The translations under genes and the position numbers were made by a program. This document shows positions 1 to 7,628 of a DNA stretch of 64,000 bases, piece after piece. Below the pieces are notes generated by a model. The model worked only from the letters and a program-made list of their open reading frames with translations, was not told the origin of the DNA and did not search any database. The first letter of the stretch is position 1; each line of letters starts with the position of its first letter. Origin of the DNA: an uncultured Eubacterium sp. (GTDB taxonomy: Bacteria; Bacillota; Clostridia; Peptostreptococcales; Anaerovoracaceae); assembly GCA_937900695.1 (NCBI GenBank), contig CALCFD010000028.1, positions 1 to 64,000 of the forward strand, given 5' to 3'.

Positions 1-53
1 GCACGGTGGTGTGAGAGGTCGGGAAATTTAGTTAAATTCCCCTCCTACTCGAT
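1..53 (+). mobile_element. 3' end of a group II intron (part of domain V, domain VI)
   Basis: The first bases, GCACGGT, look like the 3' strand of a group II intron domain V. They are followed by a domain VI hairpin: GAG-AGG...CCT-A-CTC with an inner GGGAA/TTCCC stem. An unpaired A at 47 sits 7 nt before the presumed 3' splice end GAT at 53, which is where the branch-point adenosine belongs. A run of T follows directly, as when group IIC introns insert in the U-tract of a terminator. The rest of the intron, including any reverse transcriptase, lies outside the window. The class assignment is inference. Confidence 0.7.
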
Positions 54-128
54 TTTTTTAGTTTATATAAAATAAGGTATATTTGTTTAAAGTAATAAAA
101 TAATCTAATAATTATGTATATTTTTATA

Positions 129-157
129 TTGCCCTATCAATAACCGTATGGTATAAT
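129..157 (+). promoter_or_regulatory. Probable sigma-A promoter of the molybdate operon
   Basis: TTGCCC (129-134), a 17-bp spacer and a perfect TATAAT (152-157) lie about 260 bp upstream of modA. Related motifs CCGTATGGTA (143-152), ACGGTATGTA (165-174) and AACGGTAAGG flank and overlap the -10 box and could be an operator, but they do not match a ModE site that I recognise. The transcript would run through the decayed molbindin gene before modA. Confidence 0.55.
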
Positions 158-211
158 TTTATCAAACGGTATGTAAGTATATAATAATAATCGTAAACGG
201 TAAGGTAAATA

Positions 212-394
212 AAGTAAGTTAGATAAAATAAGTTGGTTGGAAAAGTAATAAAAGCTCAAGAGGGGGGCAATAAATGCTATAGTAACCTAAACTCTATTGT
301 TAGTATTGAAATTGTGGGCGGTAATTAAATCTCTGCGACTATTTCAAATAATACCGTTAAAGAGCTAGGAATTGAAGAAGGTAAGCTAATTTAA
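212..394 (+). pseudogene. Decayed molbindin (Mop/TOBE) gene
   Basis: Translation in pieces recovers a single TOBE/molbindin domain. NKLVGKVIKAQEG starts at 227, GAINAIVT lies in another frame near 264-287, and the first frame resumes with LNSIVSIEIVGGN, TAA at 326-328, ISATISNNTVKELGIEEGKLI, then TAA at 392. Molbindins bind molybdate through this GAVNA...GGN...ITATI...LGLKEG pattern. The copy has frame shifts around a run of six G (262-267), an internal stop and an early end, so it is very likely non-functional. It directly precedes modA, which fits an original role in molybdate storage or sensing. Confidence 0.75.
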
Positions 395-419
395 ATATTT
401 AATAAAAAGGAGGATTTTT

Positions 420-1190
420 ATGAAAAAATTATTAGCGCTATCTTTAACTTTAGTTTTAACTATGAGTATGGTAGTAGGATGTGGCAAAGATAATAAACAA
501 GAAGAAAAAACTTCTGCACAGCTTGAAGGCAAAAGTCTTATGGTTTACTGTGGTGCTGGTATGAAGGAGCCATTCCAGGAAATTGCTGACACATTTAGTA
601 AGGAAACAGGATGTGATGTAAAAGTTACTTATGGTAATGCAGGTCAGATTCAGACTCAGATTAATAGTTCAAAAGAAGGAGATATGTTTATTGCAGGTTC
701 TTCTGAAGAACTTAAGCCTGTAAAAGACTCTGTTAGCAATAGCACAGATTTAGTAAAGCATATTCCTGTAATTGCAGTTCAAAAGGGCAACCCAAAGGGT
801 ATTAAAGAAATTAAGGATTTAGCAGGAAATGTTGAAGTTCTTGTTGGTGACCCAAAAGCAACTCCTATTGGAAAAATTGCACATAAGATTTTCGAAAAAG
901 AAGGAATTAAAGATGATGTTAAGATTGCTGCAGCAACACCTACAGCACCTCAGATGGCAACTTCTCTAGCCGCTGGTGAAGCTGATGCAGCTATAGTATG
1001 GAAAGAAAATGTAAAAGGTGATGATGTAGAAATTGCAGAAGTTGAAGGCATGGATAAGTATATTAAGACAGTTCCAGCTGCTTCTTTAAAGATAACAAAA
1101 GATAAAGATACGCTAAAGGCTTTTGAAGAATTTCTTCAGAGTAAAAAAGCACAGGAAATTTGGACAAAATATGGATATGAATTAGTTTAG
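420..1190 (+). CDS. modA: Molybdate ABC transporter, substrate-binding lipoprotein
   Basis: A 256-residue extracellular solute-binding protein that would capture molybdate (possibly tungstate) at the cell surface. A lipoprotein signal peptide is visible: basic start, hydrophobic core and lipobox VVGC with the lipidated cysteine at residue 21. The mature part has the ModA-type pattern of two periplasmic-binding lobes, including YGNAGQIQTQI and FIAGSSEEL near the anion site. GGAGG lies 6 nt before the ATG. First gene of modABC, with the permease gene 4 nt downstream. Molybdate rather than another oxyanion is inferred from family and context. Confidence 0.87.
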   Translation: MKKLLALSLTLVLTMSMVVGCGKDNKQEEKTSAQLEGKSLMVYCGAGMKEPFQEIADTFSKETGCDVKVTYGNAGQIQTQINSSKEGDMFIAGSSEELKPVKDSVSNSTDLVKHIPVIAVQKGNPKGIKEIKDLAGNVEVLVGDPKATPIGKIAHKIFEKEGIKDDVKIAAATPTAPQMATSLAAGEADAAIVWKENVKGDDVEIAEVEGMDKYIKTVPAASLKITKDKDTLKAFEEFLQSKKAQEIWTKYGYELV

Positions 1191-1194
1191 ACGT

Positions 1195-1998
1195 ATGAAG
1201 AAAAATAAATTTCAATTATTTGAATGGTTTGCAATTATAATCTTATTTCTAGTAACTGGATTTATTGTTATTTGTTTAGGCACGTTGATAATAGGGGGAT
1301 TCTCGGCGTTAAGAGAATCTCTCTTTTCTGAAGAAATAAGATTTTCAATAACTTTAAGTTTGGTAACAGCAACATTGTCAACTCTTATATGTATCTTTTT
1401 AGCCATTCCTTGTTCATATATATTAGCACGTAAGGATTTTATCGGTAAAAAATATGTTGCAACAATATTATCAGTACCTCTTTCATTGCCATACATAGTT
1501 TTAGGTTTAGCATTGCTTATTGTTTTCTCTTCTGAAATCGGTCATATATTAAAGGATTTGGGTTTTAAAGTGGTATTTGATACAACAGGTATAGTGTTTG
1601 CTCAAATTATTGTAAATTTGCCTTTTGTGATAAAATTAATAACAGAAGCATTTTGTCAAATCGATCCTAAGTTAGAATTTATGGCAGAAACCCTTGGTGC
1701 AAATAGCTGGAAACGTTTTACTACTATTACATTGGGGCTTTCAAAGAAGTCTATTATATCAACAGGGATGTTAGCTTGGTCAAGAGGATTAGGTGAATTT
1801 GGTGCAACATTGATGCTTGTAGGAGTTACACGTATGGTTACAGAAACATTGCCGGGAAGTATTTTCTTAAATATTTCTATAGGAGATAACGATATGGCTA
1901 TGGCATCGGCAACTATTTTAATCGTCATTGCGATGACAACTTTGGTTGTTACTGATGCTATAAATAATAAAGCTTTTACAATAAGGAGGAGAAGATGA
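1195..1998 (+). CDS. modB: Molybdate ABC transporter permease
   Basis: A 267-residue integral membrane permease with about six hydrophobic segments. The cytoplasmic coupling loop AETLGANSWKRFTTI (the EAA loop, near residue 165) docks to the ATPase, and GLGEFGATLMLVG is typical of ModB. It begins 4 nt after modA without a good ribosome binding site of its own, so translational coupling to modA is likely. It overlaps modC by 4 nt. It would form the transmembrane channel for the anion delivered by ModA. Confidence 0.9.
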   Translation: MKKNKFQLFEWFAIIILFLVTGFIVICLGTLIIGGFSALRESLFSEEIRFSITLSLVTATLSTLICIFLAIPCSYILARKDFIGKKYVATILSVPLSLPYIVLGLALLIVFSSEIGHILKDLGFKVVFDTTGIVFAQIIVNLPFVIKLITEAFCQIDPKLEFMAETLGANSWKRFTTITLGLSKKSIISTGMLAWSRGLGEFGATLMLVGVTRMVTETLPGSIFLNISIGDNDMAMASATILIVIAMTTLVVTDAINNKAFTIRRRR

Positions 1999-2705
1999 AG
2001 AATATCATAGATGTACGTGATTATTCTATGGATCGTAAAGGATTTTCTCTTAAATCCATTAGTTTTTCTGTCGCAAAAGGTGAAAGTTTTGCTATACTAG
2101 GTCAAACTGGATCTGGGAAAACAATGCTACTTGAATCTATTGCTGGCTACTATAAGGATGGTCATGGAGATATCCTTATAAATGGATATCCTGTAAATGC
2201 TGTACCTACAGAAAATAGACATATTGGGTTTGTATATCAAGATTATTATTTGTTTCCACATATAACAGTATTTAAAAATATTGCGTATGGACTTAATATG
2301 CAAAAAAAGTCTAAAGAATTTATAAAGGAAGCTGTTGAGAAAATTGCTGAGACTTTTTCAATAAGTCATATACTTAATGAATATCCTGGTACTTTAAGTG
2401 GTGGAGAAAAGCAACGTACTGCTATGGCACGTGCTCTTGTTACAAAACCGGATATTCTTTTACTAGATGAGCCTTTTAGTGCTTTAGATCCTAATACTAA
2501 AAAAAAGCTATATAAAGAATTCGAAAAGATACGAAACGAATATAAATGTCCTATATTGTTTGTTACACATGATTTTGAAGAAGCGAGACTTTTGGCAGAT
2601 CGTATTGGTATAATGCATGATGGTAGGCTTTGTGCAATAAGAACTCCTGATACTTTATTTATGCCTTATGAAGATGATAGAGTATCGGAATTTCTTGGAA
2701 TTTAA
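1995..2705 (+). CDS. modC: Molybdate ABC transporter ATP-binding protein, short form
   Basis: A 236-residue ABC ATPase. Walker A GQTGSGKT is at residues 36-43, followed by a Q-loop, the signature LSGGEKQR, Walker B ILLLDEP and the switch histidine in VTHD. AAGGAGGAG precedes the ATG, which overlaps the end of modB. Classical ModC proteins are about 350 residues and end in a molybdate-binding TOBE domain; this one stops after the nucleotide-binding domain. The only TOBE-like sequence nearby is the decayed molbindin upstream. It energises import by the ModB dimer. Confidence 0.87.
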   Translation: MKNIIDVRDYSMDRKGFSLKSISFSVAKGESFAILGQTGSGKTMLLESIAGYYKDGHGDILINGYPVNAVPTENRHIGFVYQDYYLFPHITVFKNIAYGLNMQKKSKEFIKEAVEKIAETFSISHILNEYPGTLSGGEKQRTAMARALVTKPDILLLDEPFSALDPNTKKKLYKEFEKIRNEYKCPILFVTHDFEEARLLADRIGIMHDGRLCAIRTPDTLFMPYEDDRVSEFLGI

Positions 2706-2715
2706 GGAGGAAAAT

Positions 2716-3459
2716 ATGAATCAAAAAGAATTATTTGATTTTCTTAAGTTACAGTTTAAAAATATACTTGAGGCTAATAACTTAAGCTCAGATGAAGTAG
2801 TGATAAAATCAAAGGCCTTAACTCCAGAAGAAGCTATAGGTAAACCAGGACGCAAGGATTATCCTATACTTACAGGCAAGGAAATAATGTTAGAGGCAGA
2901 TTTTCGTGGAGCAAAAGGTCAGGCATTTACAGATGCTCCAGCAGAATTTCAGGGAACAATGGATAAGATTTTAGCTCTTGATTTAAATGAAGATCAGCAT
3001 GCTAGAGGTTTGTTTATTGCGGCTTTAAATGCGGTAACAAGACATTTAGGACTTTCTGATAAGACTATTCACTGTAAAAATGATGAACCGGAAGAATGTG
3101 CCCAAAAGGCTCTTGAATTTATTGAGGAAAAATATGGAAATGTAAAAATTGCTTTAGTTGGATATCAGCCTTCGTTACTTGAAAATTTATCTAAAAACTT
3201 TCAAGTTCGTGTTCTAGATTTAAATCCACAAAATGTCGGTAGTGAAAGGTATGGAGTTATTGTAGAGCATGGAATTGATGATTTTGAAGAGGTAGTATTA
3301 AACTGGGCTGATTTAGTACTATGTACAGGCAGCACTTTATCTAATGGAACTATAACAAATTTCTTGGATTTAGAAAAAGAGGTATTATTTTTTGGTACTA
3401 CATTGGCAGGAGCAGCCGACTTATTAGGTTGTAAGAGAATGTGTTTTCTTGCAAAATAA
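2716..3459 (+). CDS. DUF364 family protein (putative metal chelation)
   Basis: A 247-residue cytoplasmic protein. The C-terminal half (IALVGYQPSLLENL, DLNPQNVGSERYG, DLVLCTGSTLSNGTI) has the Rossmann-like pattern of the DUF364 'putative heavy-metal chelation' family. The N-terminal part resembles the DUF4213 domain that usually precedes it. I chose the ATG at 2716, which lies 5 nt after AAGGAGG; a longer frame would run into modC. It is the fourth gene of the mod operon. Members often accompany metal or oxyanion ABC transporters, so a role in handling molybdate or tungstate is plausible but not demonstrated. Confidence 0.75.
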   Translation: MNQKELFDFLKLQFKNILEANNLSSDEVVIKSKALTPEEAIGKPGRKDYPILTGKEIMLEADFRGAKGQAFTDAPAEFQGTMDKILALDLNEDQHARGLFIAALNAVTRHLGLSDKTIHCKNDEPEECAQKALEFIEEKYGNVKIALVGYQPSLLENLSKNFQVRVLDLNPQNVGSERYGVIVEHGIDDFEEVVLNWADLVLCTGSTLSNGTITNFLDLEKEVLFFGTTLAGAADLLGCKRMCFLAK

Positions 3460-3473
3460 AAGGAGAGATAATT

Positions 3474-4043
3474 ATGAGAAAAAAACTTGATGTTACAGTT
3501 GGGATTTTTCCAATGCCTGTTTTAATGGTTGCAACATACAATGAAGATGGTAGTATCAATGTGATGAATGCAGCTTGGGGAACTATGCAATCCATGGATA
3601 AAGTTGCCTTAAATATTCTTAAGTCTCGTAAAACTGTTGAAAATATTAAAAAACGTGGCGCATTTACTGTAAGTATTGCTGACGCTTCTCATATTACAGA
3701 AGCTGATTATTTTGGTGTAGAATCAGGAAACAGAGTTTCTGATAAATTTGCACGTAGTGGACTAACTGCTTCAAAAGCAGAAATGGTAGATGCACCTGTT
3801 ATAAATGAATTTCCAATTTGCTTAGAATGTCAGTTTATTCAGTATCAATCTAATGATAGTGAATATGGATGTGGAGTAATAGGCAAAGTTGTAAATGTAA
3901 CTGCTGATGAAAAGGTTATAGAAAATGGAAAAATTAATATGTCACTAGTTGAGGCTATTGCATATGATCCTTACACAAATGGTTACTACAAAGTAACAGA
4001 ACGTATTGGAGAAGCTTTTAAAGATGGTATAAAACTTAAATAG
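3474..4043 (+). CDS. Flavoredoxin-like FMN-binding protein
   Basis: A 189-residue protein of the flavin-reductase-like / flavoredoxin family. It shows the N-terminal FPMPVLMVATYNEDGSINVMNAAW segment that lines the FMN site, and the central ALNILKSRKTVENI and FTVSIAD strands of the split-barrel fold. AAAGGAGAG precedes the ATG. Last gene before the terminator at 4051, so probably cotranscribed with modABC. Such proteins bind FMN and move electrons or reduce flavin in anaerobes; the partner here is unknown. A link to a molybdenum or tungsten enzyme is inference from the operon. Confidence 0.77.
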   Translation: MRKKLDVTVGIFPMPVLMVATYNEDGSINVMNAAWGTMQSMDKVALNILKSRKTVENIKKRGAFTVSIADASHITEADYFGVESGNRVSDKFARSGLTASKAEMVDAPVINEFPICLECQFIQYQSNDSEYGCGVIGKVVNVTADEKVIENGKINMSLVEAIAYDPYTNGYYKVTERIGEAFKDGIKLK

Positions 4044-4050
4044 TAAATAA

Positions 4051-4090
4051 AAATCAGGAACATTGTTTAGATGCAAATGCTCCTGATTTT
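4051..4090 (+). terminator. Rho-independent terminator of the mod operon
   Basis: AAATCAGGA / TCCTGATTT with an inner CATT / AATG extension, then T7. The A-rich left arm could let it also serve the converging patatin gene. Confidence 0.85.
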
Positions 4091-4097
4091 TTTGTAA

Positions 4098-5312
4098 CTA
4101 TTTTTGGAGTAAATTATTTTTTACAATATATTGGGCTGCTAGAATTTCTTTATTTAGTACTTCTCTTAGTACTTTGATATTGAATTTACTATCATCACCT
4201 TTTTCCATAAAATCTTCAGCTATAAATGCTACAAGAGTAGTAGAGTCTATTTTTTTGTTAAAGCTTGCTATCTTGTTTTTTATAACTTCCATATTTGGAA
4301 TACCGACAGGATTAACAATTTTAAATGGATGTTTGTGAAGATTGATTTGACTATCTAAAACTTTTAACTTAAGTTCATCATGAAGTGTCTTATGAGTATA
4401 TATTTCACGACCATCAACTCTAAAGATATCAGCTGTAGCCTCAGCGCTAATAAGTTCATAAGGACTAAAATGATTTTTCTTAAAAGAGTACTTTTTACCA
4501 TCGATTTTGCCAAAAGCACGAAGACCGTCTAAATATCCGTAGCGTAAGTTGTCGATTGCTACATCCGGATTAAATGAAAGAAAGTTGCCTAGGTCAAAAC
4601 TACAAGTAATATGTTTAAAATCGCTATAATCTTCAACTAACTTTAGTTCATCTTCATTTACTATGCCTACAGCTTGTAAGTCTACAGCGATTATACGCTC
4701 AGCACCTTTTTCGATAGCCATTCCTATAGGCATGTTATCGCTATATCCGCCGTCAATATATTTTTTACCATCGATTTCACAGATTTCAGCAGCCGGAAAA
4801 CAAGAGGCACTAGCGACAATAAACTGATGAAGTCTATTTATAGGAATGTCTTTTGTGTATAGTTTAACTGGTTTTAGTTGCGGAAGCATGCAGGTTACCA
4901 GTCCATATTCTATTTTGGATTTTCTAAATTTACGTTCGTCTATGTATTTGTCTAGTAGCTTAAGCATACCACTACTACCGGCACCACCGTTAGTTAAAAT
5001 TTCTTTTGCAAATCCATAGGCTTCTTCCATAGGTATTCCAAAGAGATTACTTTTTACTTTATCTAGATTTTCATTATCTTCTGAAATATCGAAGATTTCT
5101 TCAGTTTCAAGTTCACTCCATAGTCTTTCGGCGTTTTGAAAATCACCTAAAGTTACCATAGCAGCATTAACTGCTCCAACAGAAGTGCCTAAAGCTATAT
5201 CTATTTTTATATTCATTTCTCGAAGAGCTTTCCAAACACCTACTTGGTAGCTACCACGACTACCACCACCACTTAAAACAAGAGCAGTTTTAGGATTTTT
5301 TCTAAAAGGCAT
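4098..5312 (-). CDS. Patatin-like phospholipase family protein
   Basis: A 404-residue predicted serine acyl hydrolase. The N-terminal patatin domain shows the oxyanion loop GGGSRG (residues 15-20), the nucleophile elbow GTSVG with Ser44, and the catalytic Asp in DGGYSDN near residue 190: a complete Ser-Asp dyad. The C-terminal ~200 residues are not assigned. I placed the start at the ATG at 5312 because GAGG lies 6 nt upstream; a TTG four codons earlier overlaps that site. Likely acts on lipids in the cytosol or at the membrane; the substrate is unknown. Confidence 0.83.
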   Translation of the reverse strand: MPFRKNPKTALVLSGGGSRGSYQVGVWKALREMNIKIDIALGTSVGAVNAAMVTLGDFQNAERLWSELETEEIFDISEDNENLDKVKSNLFGIPMEEAYGFAKEILTNGGAGSSGMLKLLDKYIDERKFRKSKIEYGLVTCMLPQLKPVKLYTKDIPINRLHQFIVASASCFPAAEICEIDGKKYIDGGYSDNMPIGMAIEKGAERIIAVDLQAVGIVNEDELKLVEDYSDFKHITCSFDLGNFLSFNPDVAIDNLRYGYLDGLRAFGKIDGKKYSFKKNHFSPYELISAEATADIFRVDGREIYTHKTLHDELKLKVLDSQINLHKHPFKIVNPVGIPNMEVIKNKIASFNKKIDSTTLVAFIAEDFMEKGDDSKFNIKVLREVLNKEILAAQYIVKNNLLQK

Positions 5313-5477
5313 ACTGTACCTCAACTTTCTTACTTTTCTACAAATATATATTTATTACAGTTTAACATATATTATACTTTTTTTATGAGGGTTTATATAG
5401 ATTTATACTATTAAATTTAAGTATATATAATTATGATTATAAAAATAGATAGCAAATAACATCTTTTTTTAGTAATG

Positions 5478-5486
5478 TGTTATAAT
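5478..5486 (+). promoter_or_regulatory. Extended -10 promoter for the sirtuin operon
   Basis: TGTTATAAT is a perfect extended -10 element, 47 nt before the sirtuin ATG. No clear -35 is visible in the preceding AT-rich sequence. Confidence 0.5.
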
Positions 5487-5533
5487 GTAATATGCTTAAT
5501 TAGAAACTTTTATAAGTGAAGGAGGTGCTACTT

Positions 5534-6274
5534 ATGATAGATAAATTAAAGGAAATACTTGATAAAAGCGAAAAAATAGTATTTTTTGGTGGTGCTGGGG
5601 TTTCAACAGAAAGTAATATTCCGGATTTTAGATCGGAGGCAGGACTATACAGTGCTCAAAAGGCTTATGGCAGATCACCAGAAGAGATGTTGTCACATAC
5701 ATTTTTTATGAACAACACAGAAACATTTTATGACTACTATAAAAGCAACTTGATCTATAAAGATGCTCAGCCTAATAATGCCCATAAGGCTCTTGCCAAA
5801 TTAGAAGAGCAAGGTAAGCTTACTGCTGTAGTAACCCAAAATATAGATGGACTTCATCAGTTAGCTGGAAGTAAAACAGTTTATGAACTTCACGGATCAG
5901 TTTTAAAAAATACATGTATGAAGTGTGGTAAAAATTTTGATTTAGACTATATGCTAGATGAGTCAAACTGTGAAAACAGGGTGCCAAAGTGCGATAAATG
6001 CGGAGGTATTGTTAAGCCAGATGTGGTTTTATATGAAGAAGCTTTAGACGAATCTCAGATTATGGGAGCTGTAAATGCAATTGCTCAAGCGGATACACTG
6101 ATTGTAGGTGGCACATCTTTAGTTGTTTACCCTGCAGCTGGTCTAATCCAGTACTTTAGAGGAAAAAATCTTGTTCTTATCAATAAGTCTAAGACTCAAT
6201 ATGACAGTCAAGCTGATTTAGTGATTAATGATGCTATAGGAAAAGTTTTAGGCGAAGCGGTAGGACTTAAATAA
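5534..6274 (+). CDS. NAD-dependent protein deacylase (sirtuin)
   Basis: A 246-residue bacterial Sir2 protein. GGAGVSTESNIPDFRS at residues 19-34 is the NAD-binding loop, TQNIDGLHQLAG at 101-112 contains the core NID motif, and the catalytic His is in YELHGS (His120). A zinc ribbon uses C128-x2-C131 and C153-x2-C156. It removes acyl groups from lysines using NAD, releasing nicotinamide. The ATG at 5534 lies 8 nt after GGAGG; an upstream GTG overlaps the binding site. First gene of a run with surE, an isochorismatase-type hydrolase and a DUF2156 gene. Confidence 0.92.
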   Translation: MIDKLKEILDKSEKIVFFGGAGVSTESNIPDFRSEAGLYSAQKAYGRSPEEMLSHTFFMNNTETFYDYYKSNLIYKDAQPNNAHKALAKLEEQGKLTAVVTQNIDGLHQLAGSKTVYELHGSVLKNTCMKCGKNFDLDYMLDESNCENRVPKCDKCGGIVKPDVVLYEEALDESQIMGAVNAIAQADTLIVGGTSLVVYPAAGLIQYFRGKNLVLINKSKTQYDSQADLVINDAIGKVLGEAVGLK

Positions 6275-6292
6275 AGTAAAAGGAGACGATGG

Positions 6293-7078
6293 ATGAACAT
6301 ATTAATTGCAAATGATGATGGTATTAGGGCCGAAGGTCTTATTGAACTTGTTAAAGCTCTCTCGACAGAGGCGGATATTTATGTGGTTGCGCCAGACTCA
6401 CAGAGAAGTGGAGCAAGTCATAGCATCACTATGAATACTAAGTTATATTTTGAAGAACAAAAGGTTGAAGGGGCTAAAAAAGCTTATTCTTTTACAGGCA
6501 CTCCAGCTGATTGTGTAAAGATGGGGATTGCTTTATTTGAAAGAGAAGGAATAAATATAGATTGCGTTTTCTCAGGAATAAATCATGGCGGCAATCTTGG
6601 AACTGATACCCTTTATAGTGGAACTGTGGGTGCTGCAAGAGAGGGATTTATTAATAGTAAAATTTCAGTCGCTGTTTCAGTAAATAGTCATGATCCGAAA
6701 TCTGGATTTGATTATGCCTGTGACTTGGCAGTGAAAACACTAAAAAGAATTAAGGAAAACAGGGACAAAGTTACCCCGTGTGTTTTAAATCTTAATGTAC
6801 CTAATTTACCAAATGAAGAAATTAAAGGTTTAAAAATTACAAAACTGGGCATAAGAGACTACGACAATTGGTTTGAACCGGTTAACTGTGATGATGGTAG
6901 GATTGAGATTTGCTATGGTGGAGAACCGATATCTTTTGATGAAACAGAGTCAAATACAGATTTTATGGCAGATGTTATTGCTATGGATTTAGGTTATGCA
7001 ACTATAACACCATTAAAGAGTGATTTAACATATAGCAAAATATTAGAGGAAAATATTTGGGGGATTTATGATGAATAA
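6293..7078 (+). CDS. surE: 5'/3'-nucleotidase SurE
   Basis: A 261-residue SurE phosphatase with the hallmark metal-binding NDDG (residues 7-10), SGASHSIT, GTPADCVK and SGINHGGNLGTDTLYSGTVG. SurE dephosphorylates nucleoside monophosphates and is used in nucleotide scavenging or stress survival. AGGAG precedes the ATG, 18 nt after the sirtuin stop. Its end overlaps the start of the next gene, suggesting translational coupling. Confidence 0.93.
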   Translation: MNILIANDDGIRAEGLIELVKALSTEADIYVVAPDSQRSGASHSITMNTKLYFEEQKVEGAKKAYSFTGTPADCVKMGIALFEREGINIDCVFSGINHGGNLGTDTLYSGTVGAAREGFINSKISVAVSVNSHDPKSGFDYACDLAVKTLKRIKENRDKVTPCVLNLNVPNLPNEEIKGLKITKLGIRDYDNWFEPVNCDDGRIEICYGGEPISFDETESNTDFMADVIAMDLGYATITPLKSDLTYSKILEENIWGIYDE

Positions 7079-7622
7079 ACTATTGTTAAATAGAGAAGAT
7101 GCTATTGCAGTTTATGTTGACTTTCAGACTTGTCTTATTGATGCCGTATATCAAGCAGATATGCTAAAAGATAAAGTTGTTCGCATGGCAAAATGCTTAA
7201 GAGAAATGCAAGTCCCATTTTTAGTTAGTCAGCAGTATACAAAGGGGCTTGGCGATACTCACCAGGACATCAAGGCATCTATCGGTGATTTTGAACATGT
7301 TGAGAAGATGACTTTTAGCTGTGTAAAGGATCCAGTTTTTATGAAAAGATTAAAAGCTTCGGGTAAAAAGACAGTGATTATTTGCGGTATTGAGTCACAT
7401 ATTTGCGTTATGCAGACGGCTCTTGAGCTTAAGGAGCTTGGTTATGATGTTTGGCTAATTGCTGATTGCTGCTCGTCTAGAACAGCTATGGATAAGGAAT
7501 ATGCTATTAAGAGAATGATACATAGTGGTATAAATGTTACTACTTATGAATCAGCTATATATGAAATGTTGGAAACTGCTAAAGCAAAAGAATTTAAGGC
7601 AGTATCAGGAATTGTGAAGTAA
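7071..7622 (+). CDS. Isochorismatase-family cysteine hydrolase
   Basis: A 183-residue hydrolase of the isochorismatase/nicotinamidase superfamily. The catalytic triad is visible: Asp in YVDFQ, Lys in VEKMTF and Cys in ESHICVMQTA (Asp17, Lys79, Cys112 from this start). It lacks the D-x-H-x-H metal site of true nicotinamidases, so it belongs with YcaC-like members of unknown substrate. Starts at 7068 or 7071; G5 lies 7 nt before 7071. It overlaps surE. Its position after a nicotinamide-releasing sirtuin makes an amide or nucleotide substrate tempting, but this is not shown. Confidence 0.82.
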   Translation: MNKLLLNREDAIAVYVDFQTCLIDAVYQADMLKDKVVRMAKCLREMQVPFLVSQQYTKGLGDTHQDIKASIGDFEHVEKMTFSCVKDPVFMKRLKASGKKTVIICGIESHICVMQTALELKELGYDVWLIADCCSSRTAMDKEYAIKRMIHSGINVTTYESAIYEMLETAKAKEFKAVSGIVK

Positions 7623-7628
7623 GGAATT

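Noticed and set aside
129..200. ModE operator before modA
   Set aside because: The CGGTA-like repeats near the promoter do not match the ModE consensus I know, and no modE gene is present.
7071..7622. Naming the hydrolase PncA (nicotinamidase)
   Set aside because: The Asp-Lys-Cys triad is present but the D-x-H-x-H metal site of nicotinamidases is not.
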